A DNA stretch of 7,073 bases from Desulfuromonadales bacterium (GTDB lineage: Bacteria; Desulfobacterota; Desulfuromonadia; Desulfuromonadales; BM103): assembly GCA_030640215.1 (NCBI GenBank), contig DAOWJU010000214.1, forward strand, positions 1 to 7,073. The letters run 5' to 3'. Below are positions 1 through 5,048 of the stretch, one piece after another. The notes beneath the pieces were generated by a model. It was not told where the DNA came from. It searched no databases and saw nothing but the letters and a program-made list of their open reading frames with translations. The position numbers were made by a program, and so were the translations under genes. Position 1 is the stretch's first letter. Each line of letters begins with the position of its first letter.

Positions 1-225
1 CAACCAAACCACGAAGTTGCGACAACCTTCTGGTGTCCGCTCGCAAAGCTGCTGGAGCCTGAGCGCCACCAGCAGAGGGATTTTTTCTATAGCGGAGAGG
101 ACCGTTCTCACCCTGTGGTTGAATTGCTGGAACCGCACCAGCCTCTTTTGTGGGGGATCACCTATCGGTTGATTCGCAACTTTTTCGAACGATGTGAGCT
201 TGATTTCGGATTATCAGAAGAGTGA
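1..225 (+). CDS. NUDIX hydrolase, C-terminal part (5' end outside window)
   Basis: An open frame runs from the first base to a TGA at 223-225 and gives 74 residues with no start inside the window. Visible segments are NHEVATTFWCPLAKLL near the start and LLWGITYRLIRNFFE near the end. These resemble the C-terminal half of NUDIX hydrolases of the CoA pyrophosphatase/NudL-like type, where a '.EV...FWVPL..L' strand and a final 'WG.TYR.I' helix follow the catalytic Nudix box. The Nudix box itself (GX5EX7REUXEEXGU) would lie upstream, so catalysis cannot be judged. If the family is right, the enzyme hydrolyses a nucleoside diphosphate-linked substrate in the cytoplasm. The reading frame is secure. 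The family call rests on C-terminal resemblance only. Confidence 0.6.
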   Translation, partial: QPNHEVATTFWCPLAKLLEPERHQQRDFFYSGEDRSHPVVELLEPHQPLLWGITYRLIRNFFERCELDFGLSEE

Positions 226-251
226 GAAACAAAGTCTAGCTGATCTGTCAC

Positions 252-279
252 TTGCCTCATCGTCATTCTACGTTAAAAT
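252..279 (+). promoter_or_regulatory. Candidate sigma70-type promoter for the PilZ gene
   Basis: TTGCCT at 252-257 (4 of 6 matches to TTGACA) and TAAAAT at 274-279 (5 of 6 to TATAAT) are separated by 16 nt. This would start transcription near 286, about 45 nt before the PilZ start codon. No terminator is visible between the upstream NUDIX gene and this point, so read-through is also possible. Prediction from consensus only. Confidence 0.4.
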
Positions 280-330
280 TCCGGTAGCATTACAACGCTC
301 ACCAACGGTCATTGACGAAAGAGAGGAGTG

Positions 331-687
331 ATGAATAACCGCCATTTCCGCAGAATCCCTTTTGAAGCTGAAGTCACCCTTAATTCCGGCCAGGAGACTT
401 GGACAGGCGAACTCCTTGATGTGGCGATGAAAGGAGCTATGGTCGGCACCAACTCTCCGCTCCCTGTTTCCCTTGGTACCGAATGCAAACTCTGCATCTC
501 TCTGCCAGGGACGCCAATATCTCTGGAATTTCAAGCCGAGCTGGTACACACTGAAGAAAACCGTTACGGCTTCAAGTTTATCAGCGAGAATCTGGAGACC
601 CTGACTCACCTGCGTAAGCTGATTGAACTCAACACGGGAGATGCTGAAGCAACTCGCAGCGAACTATCCGCCTGGCTCAGCAACTGA
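331..687 (+). CDS. Single-domain PilZ protein (putative c-di-GMP receptor)
   Basis: PilZ domains bind cyclic di-GMP and pass the signal to a partner protein. The 118-residue product is essentially one PilZ domain. It has the N-terminal RxxxR motif (R4-H-F-R-R8), followed by strands, and a DxAxxG motif (D30-V-A-M-K-G35) at the place of the canonical [D/N]xSxxG. The barrel continues to about residue 85 and ends in a C-terminal helix. There is no fused output domain, so it would act as a free cytoplasmic adaptor. The ATG at 331 is preferred. A GTG immediately before it (328) is in frame and would add one residue, but the purine-rich AGAGAGGAG lies on top of that GTG and fits the ATG better. The Ser-to-Ala change in the second motif is unusual but common enough not to exclude binding. 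A strong terminator follows 21 nt after the stop. Confidence 0.85.
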   Translation: MNNRHFRRIPFEAEVTLNSGQETWTGELLDVAMKGAMVGTNSPLPVSLGTECKLCISLPGTPISLEFQAELVHTEENRYGFKFISENLETLTHLRKLIELNTGDAEATRSELSAWLSN

Positions 688-708
688 AGTTGATGACACA
701 TCACAGAT

Positions 709-740
709 AAAAAAAGGTAGCCCTGATCGGCTGCCTTTTT
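709..740. terminator. Bidirectional rho-independent terminator
   Basis: The stem pairs 711-722 with 729-740: an A-tract plus GGTAGCC against GGCTGCC plus a T-tract, 12 bp including one T-G wobble. The loop is the 6 nt at 723-728. The T-run at 736-740 ends the + strand PilZ transcript. The A-run at 709-715 gives a U-tract on the - strand and would stop the transcript of the exported GATase-like gene that ends at 847. Confidence 0.85.
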
Positions 741-786
741 AAATTTCGACCATCTAAGATTCAACCAACTGACGGCCTTAGCTAGC

Positions 787-811
787 GTCCGTCCGGAAAC
801 TCCGGATGGAC
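787..811. repeat. Short GC-rich inverted repeat (hairpin)
   Basis: Positions 787-797 (GTCCGTCCGGA) pair with 801-811 (TCCGGATGGAC) over 11 bp with one wobble and a 3-nt loop. Neither strand has a T-run next to it, so it is not a classical terminator. It lies in the 3' untranslated part of the - strand gene ending at 847, before the shared terminator at 709-740. It could stabilise the mRNA 3' end or be a REP-like repeat. Its copy number cannot be judged here. Confidence 0.5.
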
Positions 812-846
812 ACAAGTGTAGTTTTCGATTTGGAAACGAGCAAATT

Positions 847-1608
847 TTATCTGTGACCAAGCCAGTTGACTAATTTAAGAGCCAGCTGACGATTAGCTTC
901 ATCAAGAAAACGGTTCTGAAAGACAGCATCGTCACCAAGCACAACGTAACGGCCCTGCCCTGTTTCTCCGGCGACCATGACACCGAACGTCTGCATCGCA
1001 TCCACTTCTGTAAGCTGGTTATCACGATTCAGATCGACCCAGCCATATTGACTGGTCGCAGCAATAATCGTGGCGTGCGGTGCAGTCCCACGCAAAGCCC
1101 ACGCGCCGTAAATGGAAAAACCATTCAGCCCTGCCGTTACCGGGTGGTCAGCCATAATGCTGATTTTAAAATTAAGTGGATTGCCGTCAATCGTCTGACT
1201 CGTTTCACGCAGGGTCCCATTGGTGTAATCGACGTCCAGACGATGTAATAGATCGCGAACAGGCGGCGCAATGTGCAACATGATCGCCAACCCACCACCA
1301 GCATTGATAAATTCAATCACAGCGTCAAGTTCACTCTCTGAAAGAGGCAGAAATGGACCGGAGATAACCAATACATCAACCGAGCCCAAGGTCTCTTTGG
1401 TCAAGCCATCAGCATGGCTTAAAACATTAAAACCGTTGTCCTGGTAAAGCGCCGCCAGCTCGGAGAGGTCCAGAGGACCGCTTTTATCGATGACAAATTG
1501 CTGAGCGTGAGATTCGTCAAAAAGTACAATGGGCGCAGCGCTAGTGTAAGTAGCCAAATAGCAGACTGCAACCACAGTCAGAAGGAGGATGCGGACGAAG
1601 AAGGTCAT
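847..1608 (-). CDS. Exported GATase-like (DUF4350-type) protein
   Basis: The 253-residue product begins with a signal peptide: one Arg (R6), a hydrophobic stretch about residues 7-20, then TSAAP with likely cleavage after residue 24. The mature part resembles the periplasmic class I glutamine-amidotransferase-like fold seen in DUF4350/GldG-type proteins. It has 'VLFDESHAQ' (28-36), 'VDVLVISGPF' (77-86) with 'FINAGGGLAIMLH' (100-112), and 'GQGRYVVLGDDAVFQN' (217-232) near the end. No catalytic Cys nucleophile is apparent, so a binding or structural role is likelier than amidotransfer. Residues 192-203 (DLNRDNQLTEVD) have the spacing of an EF-hand/dockerin calcium loop. The start has an AAAGG ribosome binding site about 5-7 nt upstream. 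It is the third gene behind the PAS and HD-GYP genes, 72 nt after the latter. Its function is unknown. Confidence 0.7.
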   Translation of the reverse strand: MTFFVRILLLTVVAVCYLATYTSAAPIVLFDESHAQQFVIDKSGPLDLSELAALYQDNGFNVLSHADGLTKETLGSVDVLVISGPFLPLSESELDAVIEFINAGGGLAIMLHIAPPVRDLLHRLDVDYTNGTLRETSQTIDGNPLNFKISIMADHPVTAGLNGFSIYGAWALRGTAPHATIIAATSQYGWVDLNRDNQLTEVDAMQTFGVMVAGETGQGRYVVLGDDAVFQNRFLDEANRQLALKLVNWLGHR

Positions 1609-1680
1609 TATAACACCTTTAATCTTATGAAATTGTGGATGTGATATGAGAGAAGTTACAGAGGTATTCTAACCGGAAGT

Positions 1681-2625
1681 TTACAACGATTTCAACTCTC
1701 GCTGAGAAACGGGGTTGTTCTCTTCATCAACCAGCATGCCGTAGCAGTTACCAATCGGTTGCGTCCCGCGAACATCCAGCGACACAACGACCTGATCAAC
1801 ATTGGGACGTCCATGACGGTTACAAGCAACCAATGCTTCAACGCACGGCCAACCCAAGGTACCATCCTGCGCCATTTTGGTCATTTCCTCCAGAGCAGAA
1901 CGGTTATCGTAGGACAATGGTCGATAGGGCCGAGGCGAGAGAAGAGCATCGTAGACATCACAGGCTGCAACCATCTCCACGACCGGGTCAATTTCGGTGA
2001 TCCCGCGAGGGTAGCCACTACCGTCACGACGTTCATGATGATCACGTGCCACCAGTACGGCAGGATGACGATGATCGCCAAGATAATAGGCAAGCAGGAT
2101 GTAACCAGTCAGAGGATGATATTTGAGAATCTGCTTTTCTTGTACGGTCAGTGGTCCGGCTTTTTTCAGGATATGCAGTGGCACCGTTATTTTACCGAAA
2201 TCGTGACTTGGACCAGCCATAAAATCCGCTTCACCTTTTTGCCGACCATCCTCGAGACCGCTGACCAACATCGACGACAAGTTAAAAACCATCAGGATAT
2301 GCCGATAGGTATGAAAATCATGTTGACGGAAATAATCAAGAGCTTTCAACAGAGGCAGAGGCAAGCGTACGCTTTGCATTTGGACAAGGAGTTCATCTAC
2401 CAGCTTCTGATCGGAAAAGATATCCAGGTAGGGAGGAATTGCCAGGAAACGTTTCAAATCGTCACGAACAGTTCCATATTCGAGAAGTTCGCACTCTTCG
2501 CGAGGCTTTAAACAACCGAGTGCAGCAACATCTGCAGCGACCTGTTCAGTCAGGAGAGTCCCCGCGGGGAGAAGTTCCTTCTTGTCCAAGGTAGTAACAG
2601 CAATCGGTATTTCACACTGGAACAT
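1681..2625 (-). CDS. HD-GYP domain protein (putative c-di-GMP phosphodiesterase)
   Basis: HD-GYP enzymes are metal-dependent hydrolases that cleave cyclic di-GMP to pGpG or GMP. In this 314-residue protein the domain spans about residues 95-275. The expected ligands and signature are present: H105, H141-D142 followed by FGK (K145), H170 in HPLTG, H196-H197 in HHERRDGSGYP with the GYP at 204-206, and D223. The downstream RPYRPL stretch is also typical, so the protein looks catalytically competent. The first 90 residues form an N-terminal region without a recognisable receiver or PAS domain, and no membrane segment is seen. The ATG at 2625 is chosen over an in-frame ATG at 2682 because it has AAGGAA 6 nt upstream and follows the stop of the PAS gene by 13 nt, whereas the longer form would overlap that gene. 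The pairing suggests that the PAS protein supplies the input. Confidence 0.9.
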   Translation of the reverse strand: MFQCEIPIAVTTLDKKELLPAGTLLTEQVAADVAALGCLKPREECELLEYGTVRDDLKRFLAIPPYLDIFSDQKLVDELLVQMQSVRLPLPLLKALDYFRQHDFHTYRHILMVFNLSSMLVSGLEDGRQKGEADFMAGPSHDFGKITVPLHILKKAGPLTVQEKQILKYHPLTGYILLAYYLGDHRHPAVLVARDHHERRDGSGYPRGITEIDPVVEMVAACDVYDALLSPRPYRPLSYDNRSALEEMTKMAQDGTLGWPCVEALVACNRHGRPNVDQVVVSLDVRGTQPIGNCYGMLVDEENNPVSQRELKSL

Positions 2626-2638
2626 AGTTCTTTCCTTG

Positions 2639-3385
2639 TCAGGTCGGAGAAACCGTTGTGTAAGCCTGTGCAGGAAGATCATTCCGGTAATAAAACATCA
2701 AAACCTTCGCTGGCTGCCCTGCCCATTCCAGCTCTGCACCGAAACGCATCTGCACTGCCTGTTGTTCGTTATCACCCGATTCAGGTGGAATTAAAAAAAT
2801 CGACTGATGCTCCTGCTCACGACAGAAAAAACGATCCAGATCAGCAGGACTTTGTGACCATGGCAGCAGAAAATTCTTCAATGAGCAGCCATGTAAATCG
2901 TAAGAACTGGTCCCGAACATGGCTTCTGCCGTTTGATTGACAACCTGCACACCCCATTGATCATCAACCACAACCAAGGCGTCTTGAACGGCATTTATAA
3001 TCGAACGCAACTGTTCCTTGCCCTTACGCGATTCGTTCAGTGCCGTGCGCAGCGCCAATGCGGCCTTGGCTCGTTCCTGAACCTCAATGAGGAGATCTTC
3101 GTTGGAGCGTTGTAACCGCTCGGTACGCTCTTCAACCATGTGTTCCAGACTTTGGTTCCAGGAACTCTGGGCCTCTTCTGCCATGTGACGTAAGCGAATC
3201 TGTTCCGTCATTTCCTTAAAGACTAAAAAATAAAGGGTAGGAAAAACGCAGACCATAAGTAGAGAAGAATCAAGCAGGACCCGTAGCGGTAACGACAACT
3301 GGCCCCCTATAGACTCCACAAAGAGCATCACCAGGGCTTCCGCTGTAAATATTGCTGCTGCCGTCAAACCGATGAGTTTAAGCAT
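2639..3385 (-). CDS. Membrane-anchored coiled-coil/PAS sensor without output domain
   Basis: The 248-residue protein has two hydrophobic segments (about residues 4-24 and 34-56) separated by a very short outside loop. A long coiled coil follows (about 58-128, including VEERTERLQRSNEDLLIEV, typical of linkers in sensor kinases). A PAS domain then covers about 127-234, starting with 'IINAVQDALVVVDD' and ending with 'FYYRNDL', which matches the usual PAS exit strand. There is no histidine kinase, GGDEF, EAL or HD domain: the protein stops about 14 residues after the PAS. It resembles the input half of a deltaproteobacterial sensor kinase. Because the HD-GYP gene starts 13 nt after its stop, the two probably form a split sensor/effector pair. 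The start ATG at 3385 has only a weak AAAGA upstream. The ligand of the PAS domain cannot be told. Confidence 0.8.
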   Translation of the reverse strand: MLKLIGLTAAAIFTAEALVMLFVESIGGQLSLPLRVLLDSSLLMVCVFPTLYFLVFKEMTEQIRLRHMAEEAQSSWNQSLEHMVEERTERLQRSNEDLLIEVQERAKAALALRTALNESRKGKEQLRSIINAVQDALVVVDDQWGVQVVNQTAEAMFGTSSYDLHGCSLKNFLLPWSQSPADLDRFFCREQEHQSIFLIPPESGDNEQQAVQMRFGAELEWAGQPAKVLMFYYRNDLPAQAYTTVSPT

Positions 3386-3730
3386 AAGTGGATCTTTCGT
3401 TAAGATAGAGAGGATTTAATTTACAAATCTTCACCGATAAGTCCAAAATACCGTCATTTAACGGCATAAAGTACTGAAATAACCGTAACAATAGGAGTTG
3501 TACCTTGTTTCAACTTATCTAGCTGCACAGGTAATAATCCGATAAACAGGGGCTTAACGCTCTGCAAAGCGATTTAAGAACCGCTCCTCACCGAGAAGAA
3601 AAAGCAAGACCTGTTCCTTAAAATGTGTTATGAATATGCCGGTTAAATTTAGGGTATAATTTGATAGCGATTTAGTGCATTAGCTGAGAAACTCGGGACA
3701 TAAATTAAGAACTAAGGGGAGGTTTAAGAT
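3386..3730. other. Divergent intergenic region, 345 nt
   Basis: This is noncoding DNA between the - strand PAS gene and the + strand ferritin-like gene. It contains the ferritin -10 box and ribosome binding site near its right end and an imperfect hairpin at 3553-3578, in which CTTAA-CGCT pairs with AGCG-TTAAG across a 2-nt bulge. No convincing promoter for the PAS gene was found. The conserved core of a GEMM c-di-GMP riboswitch (GGCAAACC...GCAAAGCC) was looked for on both strands and not found. No small ORF with a good ribosome binding site was recognised. Confidence 0.6.
3655..3660 (+). promoter_or_regulatory. Consensus -10 box for the ferritin-like gene
   Basis: A perfect TATAAT lies 70 nt upstream of the ferritin-like start codon. 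No hexamer resembling TTGACA occurs 16-18 nt upstream, and there is no extended TGn. If it is used, the promoter may therefore depend on an activator. Transcription would begin near 3667 and give a leader of about 65 nt. Confidence 0.45.
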
Positions 3731-4195
3731 ATGGGACTCATTGACGTGCAAAAGACGATCAAGGACTCCATCCAGACCGAAAAAGACGCCATGGATTACT
3801 ATAAATATGGCGCGGAGCGTATGGCTGAAGATAAGGCGCGCCGGACATTTGAGATTCTTGCTCGTGAAGAATATCAACACGCCGAATCTTTCTACCGGAT
3901 CTACTCTGGGGACGACATCCCTTCCTTCCAGGAATTTATGGATGCGCCACCGAATACTGAATCCAGTTGGTGGAAAAACCTCCAGCACCTTTTGGTGCAG
4001 GATTTTGATGAACGCAAAGCACTGGAACTGGCAATTGAGCAGGAAGACGCGCTGGAAAAAAGCCTCCGTGAGATGGCAGCCAAGATCGATGACCCTGATA
4101 TTGCACGGATCTATCTGGCGAATGCCACCTCGACTCACAATCACCTGGAACTGGTAGAAGAAGACTATAAGGCCATGTTAGGTATGAGTGGCTAA
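3731..4195 (+). CDS. Rubrerythrin-like ferritin family protein
   Basis: The 154-residue, nearly all-helical product matches the four-helix ferritin-like domain of rubrerythrins, without the C-terminal rubredoxin domain. Such proteins hold a di-iron site and usually reduce peroxide or store iron in the cytoplasm of anaerobes. First-half ligands are clear: E17 (QTEKDAMDYY) and E47-x-x-H50 (EEYQHAE). In the second half E105 (AIEQEDALE) and H138 (HNHLELVEEDY) align well, but the Glu of the second ExxH is replaced by T135. This would change one side of the metal site. The start has GGGGAGG 8 nt upstream, which is excellent. The gene stands alone, with its own -10 box and a strong terminator, as expected for a stress-response gene. 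What electron donor it would use without a rubredoxin domain is unclear. Confidence 0.85.
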   Translation: MGLIDVQKTIKDSIQTEKDAMDYYKYGAERMAEDKARRTFEILAREEYQHAESFYRIYSGDDIPSFQEFMDAPPNTESSWWKNLQHLLVQDFDERKALELAIEQEDALEKSLREMAAKIDDPDIARIYLANATSTHNHLELVEEDYKAMLGMSG

Positions 4196-4206
4196 TTCTT
4201 TTCGAA

Positions 4207-4244
4207 ATAGTTATTGATACAAACAATAGTTGTTGATTCAAACA
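4207..4244. repeat. Two tandem 19-bp direct repeats
   Basis: Two adjacent 19-bp units, 4207-4225 and 4226-4244, agree at 17 of 19 positions (ATAGTT-TTGAT-CAAACA with single differences). They lie between the ferritin stop codon and its terminator. They may be a simple duplication. No function is visible. Confidence 0.6.
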
Positions 4245-4288
4245 AAAAGGCCGTTCCCTTGTGGGGGCGGCCTTTTTTATTTTTTTTC
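4244..4288. terminator. Strong rho-independent terminator
   Basis: Positions 4244-4258 (AAAAAGGCCGTTCCC) pair with 4263-4277 (GGGGGCGGCCTTTTT) over 15 bp with two wobbles and a TTGT loop. A long T-rich run extends to 4288. It ends the ferritin-like transcript. The A-run on the left side also makes it usable for transcripts arriving on the - strand. Confidence 0.9.
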
Positions 4289-4300
4289 TTACTATCAAGA

Positions 4301-4425
4301 AATGGCTAAGCTAAAATTTCGTCCGACAAGGCGTAGCGTTTTTTCAGGGGTGAAGGCATACACGGTATGTCGAAGTCCTGAAAAATCGCTGCAACGCAGT
4401 AGGGTGGACTTTTTGCAACGCCATT
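4301..4425. repeat. Long imperfect palindrome, about 125 bp
   Basis: The outer ends AATGGC (4301-4306) and GCCATT (4420-4425) are inverted. GTCC (4321-4324) faces GGAC (4406-4409). A central stem pairs 4333-4348 with 4377-4392, with one mismatch and one wobble, and the apex pairs 4355-4361 with 4365-4371 around an ACG loop. The whole would fold as one long hairpin on either strand. It sits between convergent transcripts, and its right end touches the stop codon of the 48-residue peptide gene at 4426. The architecture fits a dispersed intergenic palindrome (REP/BIME-like or non-autonomous element). The sequence style recalls intergenic repeats of Geobacter relatives, but that is an impression, and copy number cannot be seen here. 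Confidence 0.65.
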
Positions 4426-4572
4426 TTAGTTGAACATTTTGGCGCCGAGGTAGGCAAGTGCTGGCCAGGCGATCAAGATGGCAGAGACAAAGGCGAAGAC
4501 GCCGAGGACGGTCATGATAGCAACAGTGTAGCTGGCTTTTACATTATTAATGACGTTGGATGCGGTTTTCAT
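4426..4572 (-). CDS. 48-residue single-TM peptide, copy 1 (downstream)
   Basis: The peptide starts MKTASNVINNVKASY and has one hydrophobic segment (about residues 16-43) with the core GVFAFVSAILIAWPALAY, then ends GAKMFN. The N-terminal part is polar and carries two Lys, so the N-terminus probably stays in the cytoplasm. The ATG at 4572 is chosen because GGAGA lies 7 nt upstream and the preceding in-frame extension, up to 4671, would run through the neighbouring paralogue. It shares 31 of 48 residues with the peptide encoded immediately upstream, which is strong evidence that both are real genes. There is no signal-peptidase site, cysteine or catalytic motif. I do not recognise the family. 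Subunit-like small membrane proteins, type I toxins and holin-like peptides are possibilities, none favoured by a specific motif. Confidence 0.8.
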   Translation of the reverse strand: MKTASNVINNVKASYTVAIMTVLGVFAFVSAILIAWPALAYLGAKMFN

Positions 4573-4639
4573 GATGTTTCTCCGATTGCTTCTCTCTAGA
4601 GTGAGAGGGTTGATTGTTAAAGATTCAATCCTGGCTGGC

Positions 4640-4786
4640 CTAGTTAAAAAGTTTCGAGCCGATATAAGCAAGAGCTGGCCAGGCGATCAGTACGGCAGAG
4701 ATGAAAGCAAAGACGCCGAGAGCAGCAATAACGAGAACCAGGTAACTACTTTTTACATTATCCATAAAGCGGCTTTGAGTTTTCAT
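4640..4786 (-). CDS. 48-residue single-TM peptide, copy 2 (promoter-proximal)
   Basis: Reading the - strand from the ATG at 4784-4786 gives a 48-residue peptide ending at a TAG at 4640-4642. It starts MKTQSRFMDNVKSSYLVLV, has the hydrophobic core LGVFAFISAVLIAWPALAY and ends GSKLFN. It has the same length as its neighbour and is identical at 31 of 48 positions. Differences are mostly conservative (V/I, I/V, M/L, A/S), as expected under selection on protein sequence. GGAGGA stands 4 nt before the ATG, and a good promoter is centred about 65 nt upstream. The gap to copy 1 is 67 nt with no terminator, so the two are probably cotranscribed. Its small size makes it easy to overlook. Function unknown. 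It is probably an inner-membrane peptide acting with or in parallel to copy 1. Confidence 0.85.
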   Translation of the reverse strand: MKTQSRFMDNVKSSYLVLVIAALGVFAFISAVLIAWPALAYIGSKLFN

Positions 4787-5048
4787 AACGTCCTCCGGTT
4801 AATTTGTTGTTGAGTTGTTCCCCTTTGTTGATTAAAGTTTTAACATTAAGGGCGCCTCATGTCAACATTTAAATTAAAATATTTTCATTCTTTTCAACAT
4901 TTGTTACAACATATCGTTTTTACAGGGATTTATGTGGAGATGGTTCGTAAAGATGGGTATATCGGGAAGGCACTTATTAATTTTAATTTCGCTGGATTTA
5001 GACAATTACTAATAAAACTGTGCCGAACTAGCAGACTCCAACAACTTG
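4787..5048. other. AT-rich intergenic region, 262 nt
   Basis: This stretch separates the peptide pair from the upstream YkgJ-type gene on the same strand. It is more AT-rich than its surroundings, especially 4861-4925. It holds the peptide promoter and one copy of the 10-mer TTGTTACAAC (4901-4910). A second copy (5046-5055) overlaps the end of the YkgJ-type gene. No terminator for that gene was recognised. A + strand frame of 66 codons exists here but lacks support. Confidence 0.5.
4837..4865 (-). promoter_or_regulatory. Sigma70-type promoter for the two small membrane peptides
   Basis: On the - strand a perfect TTGACA (4860-4865) is followed after exactly 17 nt by TAAAAC (4837-4842; 4 of 6 to TATAAT). 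This predicts a start near 4830 and a leader of about 44 nt before the ATG at 4786. It is the best-spaced promoter in the window and implies substantial expression of the peptide pair. Confidence 0.6.

Noticed and set aside
1759..2511. 250-codon + strand frame opposite the HD-GYP gene
   Set aside because: It is a shadow frame. The opposite strand encodes an intact HD-GYP domain with all motifs, and the + strand product has no recognisable features.
2626..2682. 19-residue N-terminal extension of the HD-GYP protein
   Set aside because: It would overlap the PAS gene by 44 nt and has no ribosome binding site, whereas the ATG at 2625 has AAGGAA at good spacing.
3386..3730. Possible GEMM c-di-GMP riboswitch ahead of the PAS/HD-GYP operon or the ferritin-like gene
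   Set aside because: A GCAAAGC stretch at 3564-3570 drew attention, but the conserved GGCAAACC and GAAA tetraloop-like elements of the family are absent on both strands.
3680..4298. Minus-strand frames opposite the ferritin-like gene (up to 154 codons)
   Set aside because: These are shadow frames of the well-supported + strand ferritin-like gene, with no ribosome binding site and no family resemblance.
4573..4671. 33-residue N-terminal extension of peptide copy 1
   Set aside because: The part up to 4642 overlaps the end of the paralogous gene, and the paralogue itself starts at the matching MKT with its own ribosome binding site.
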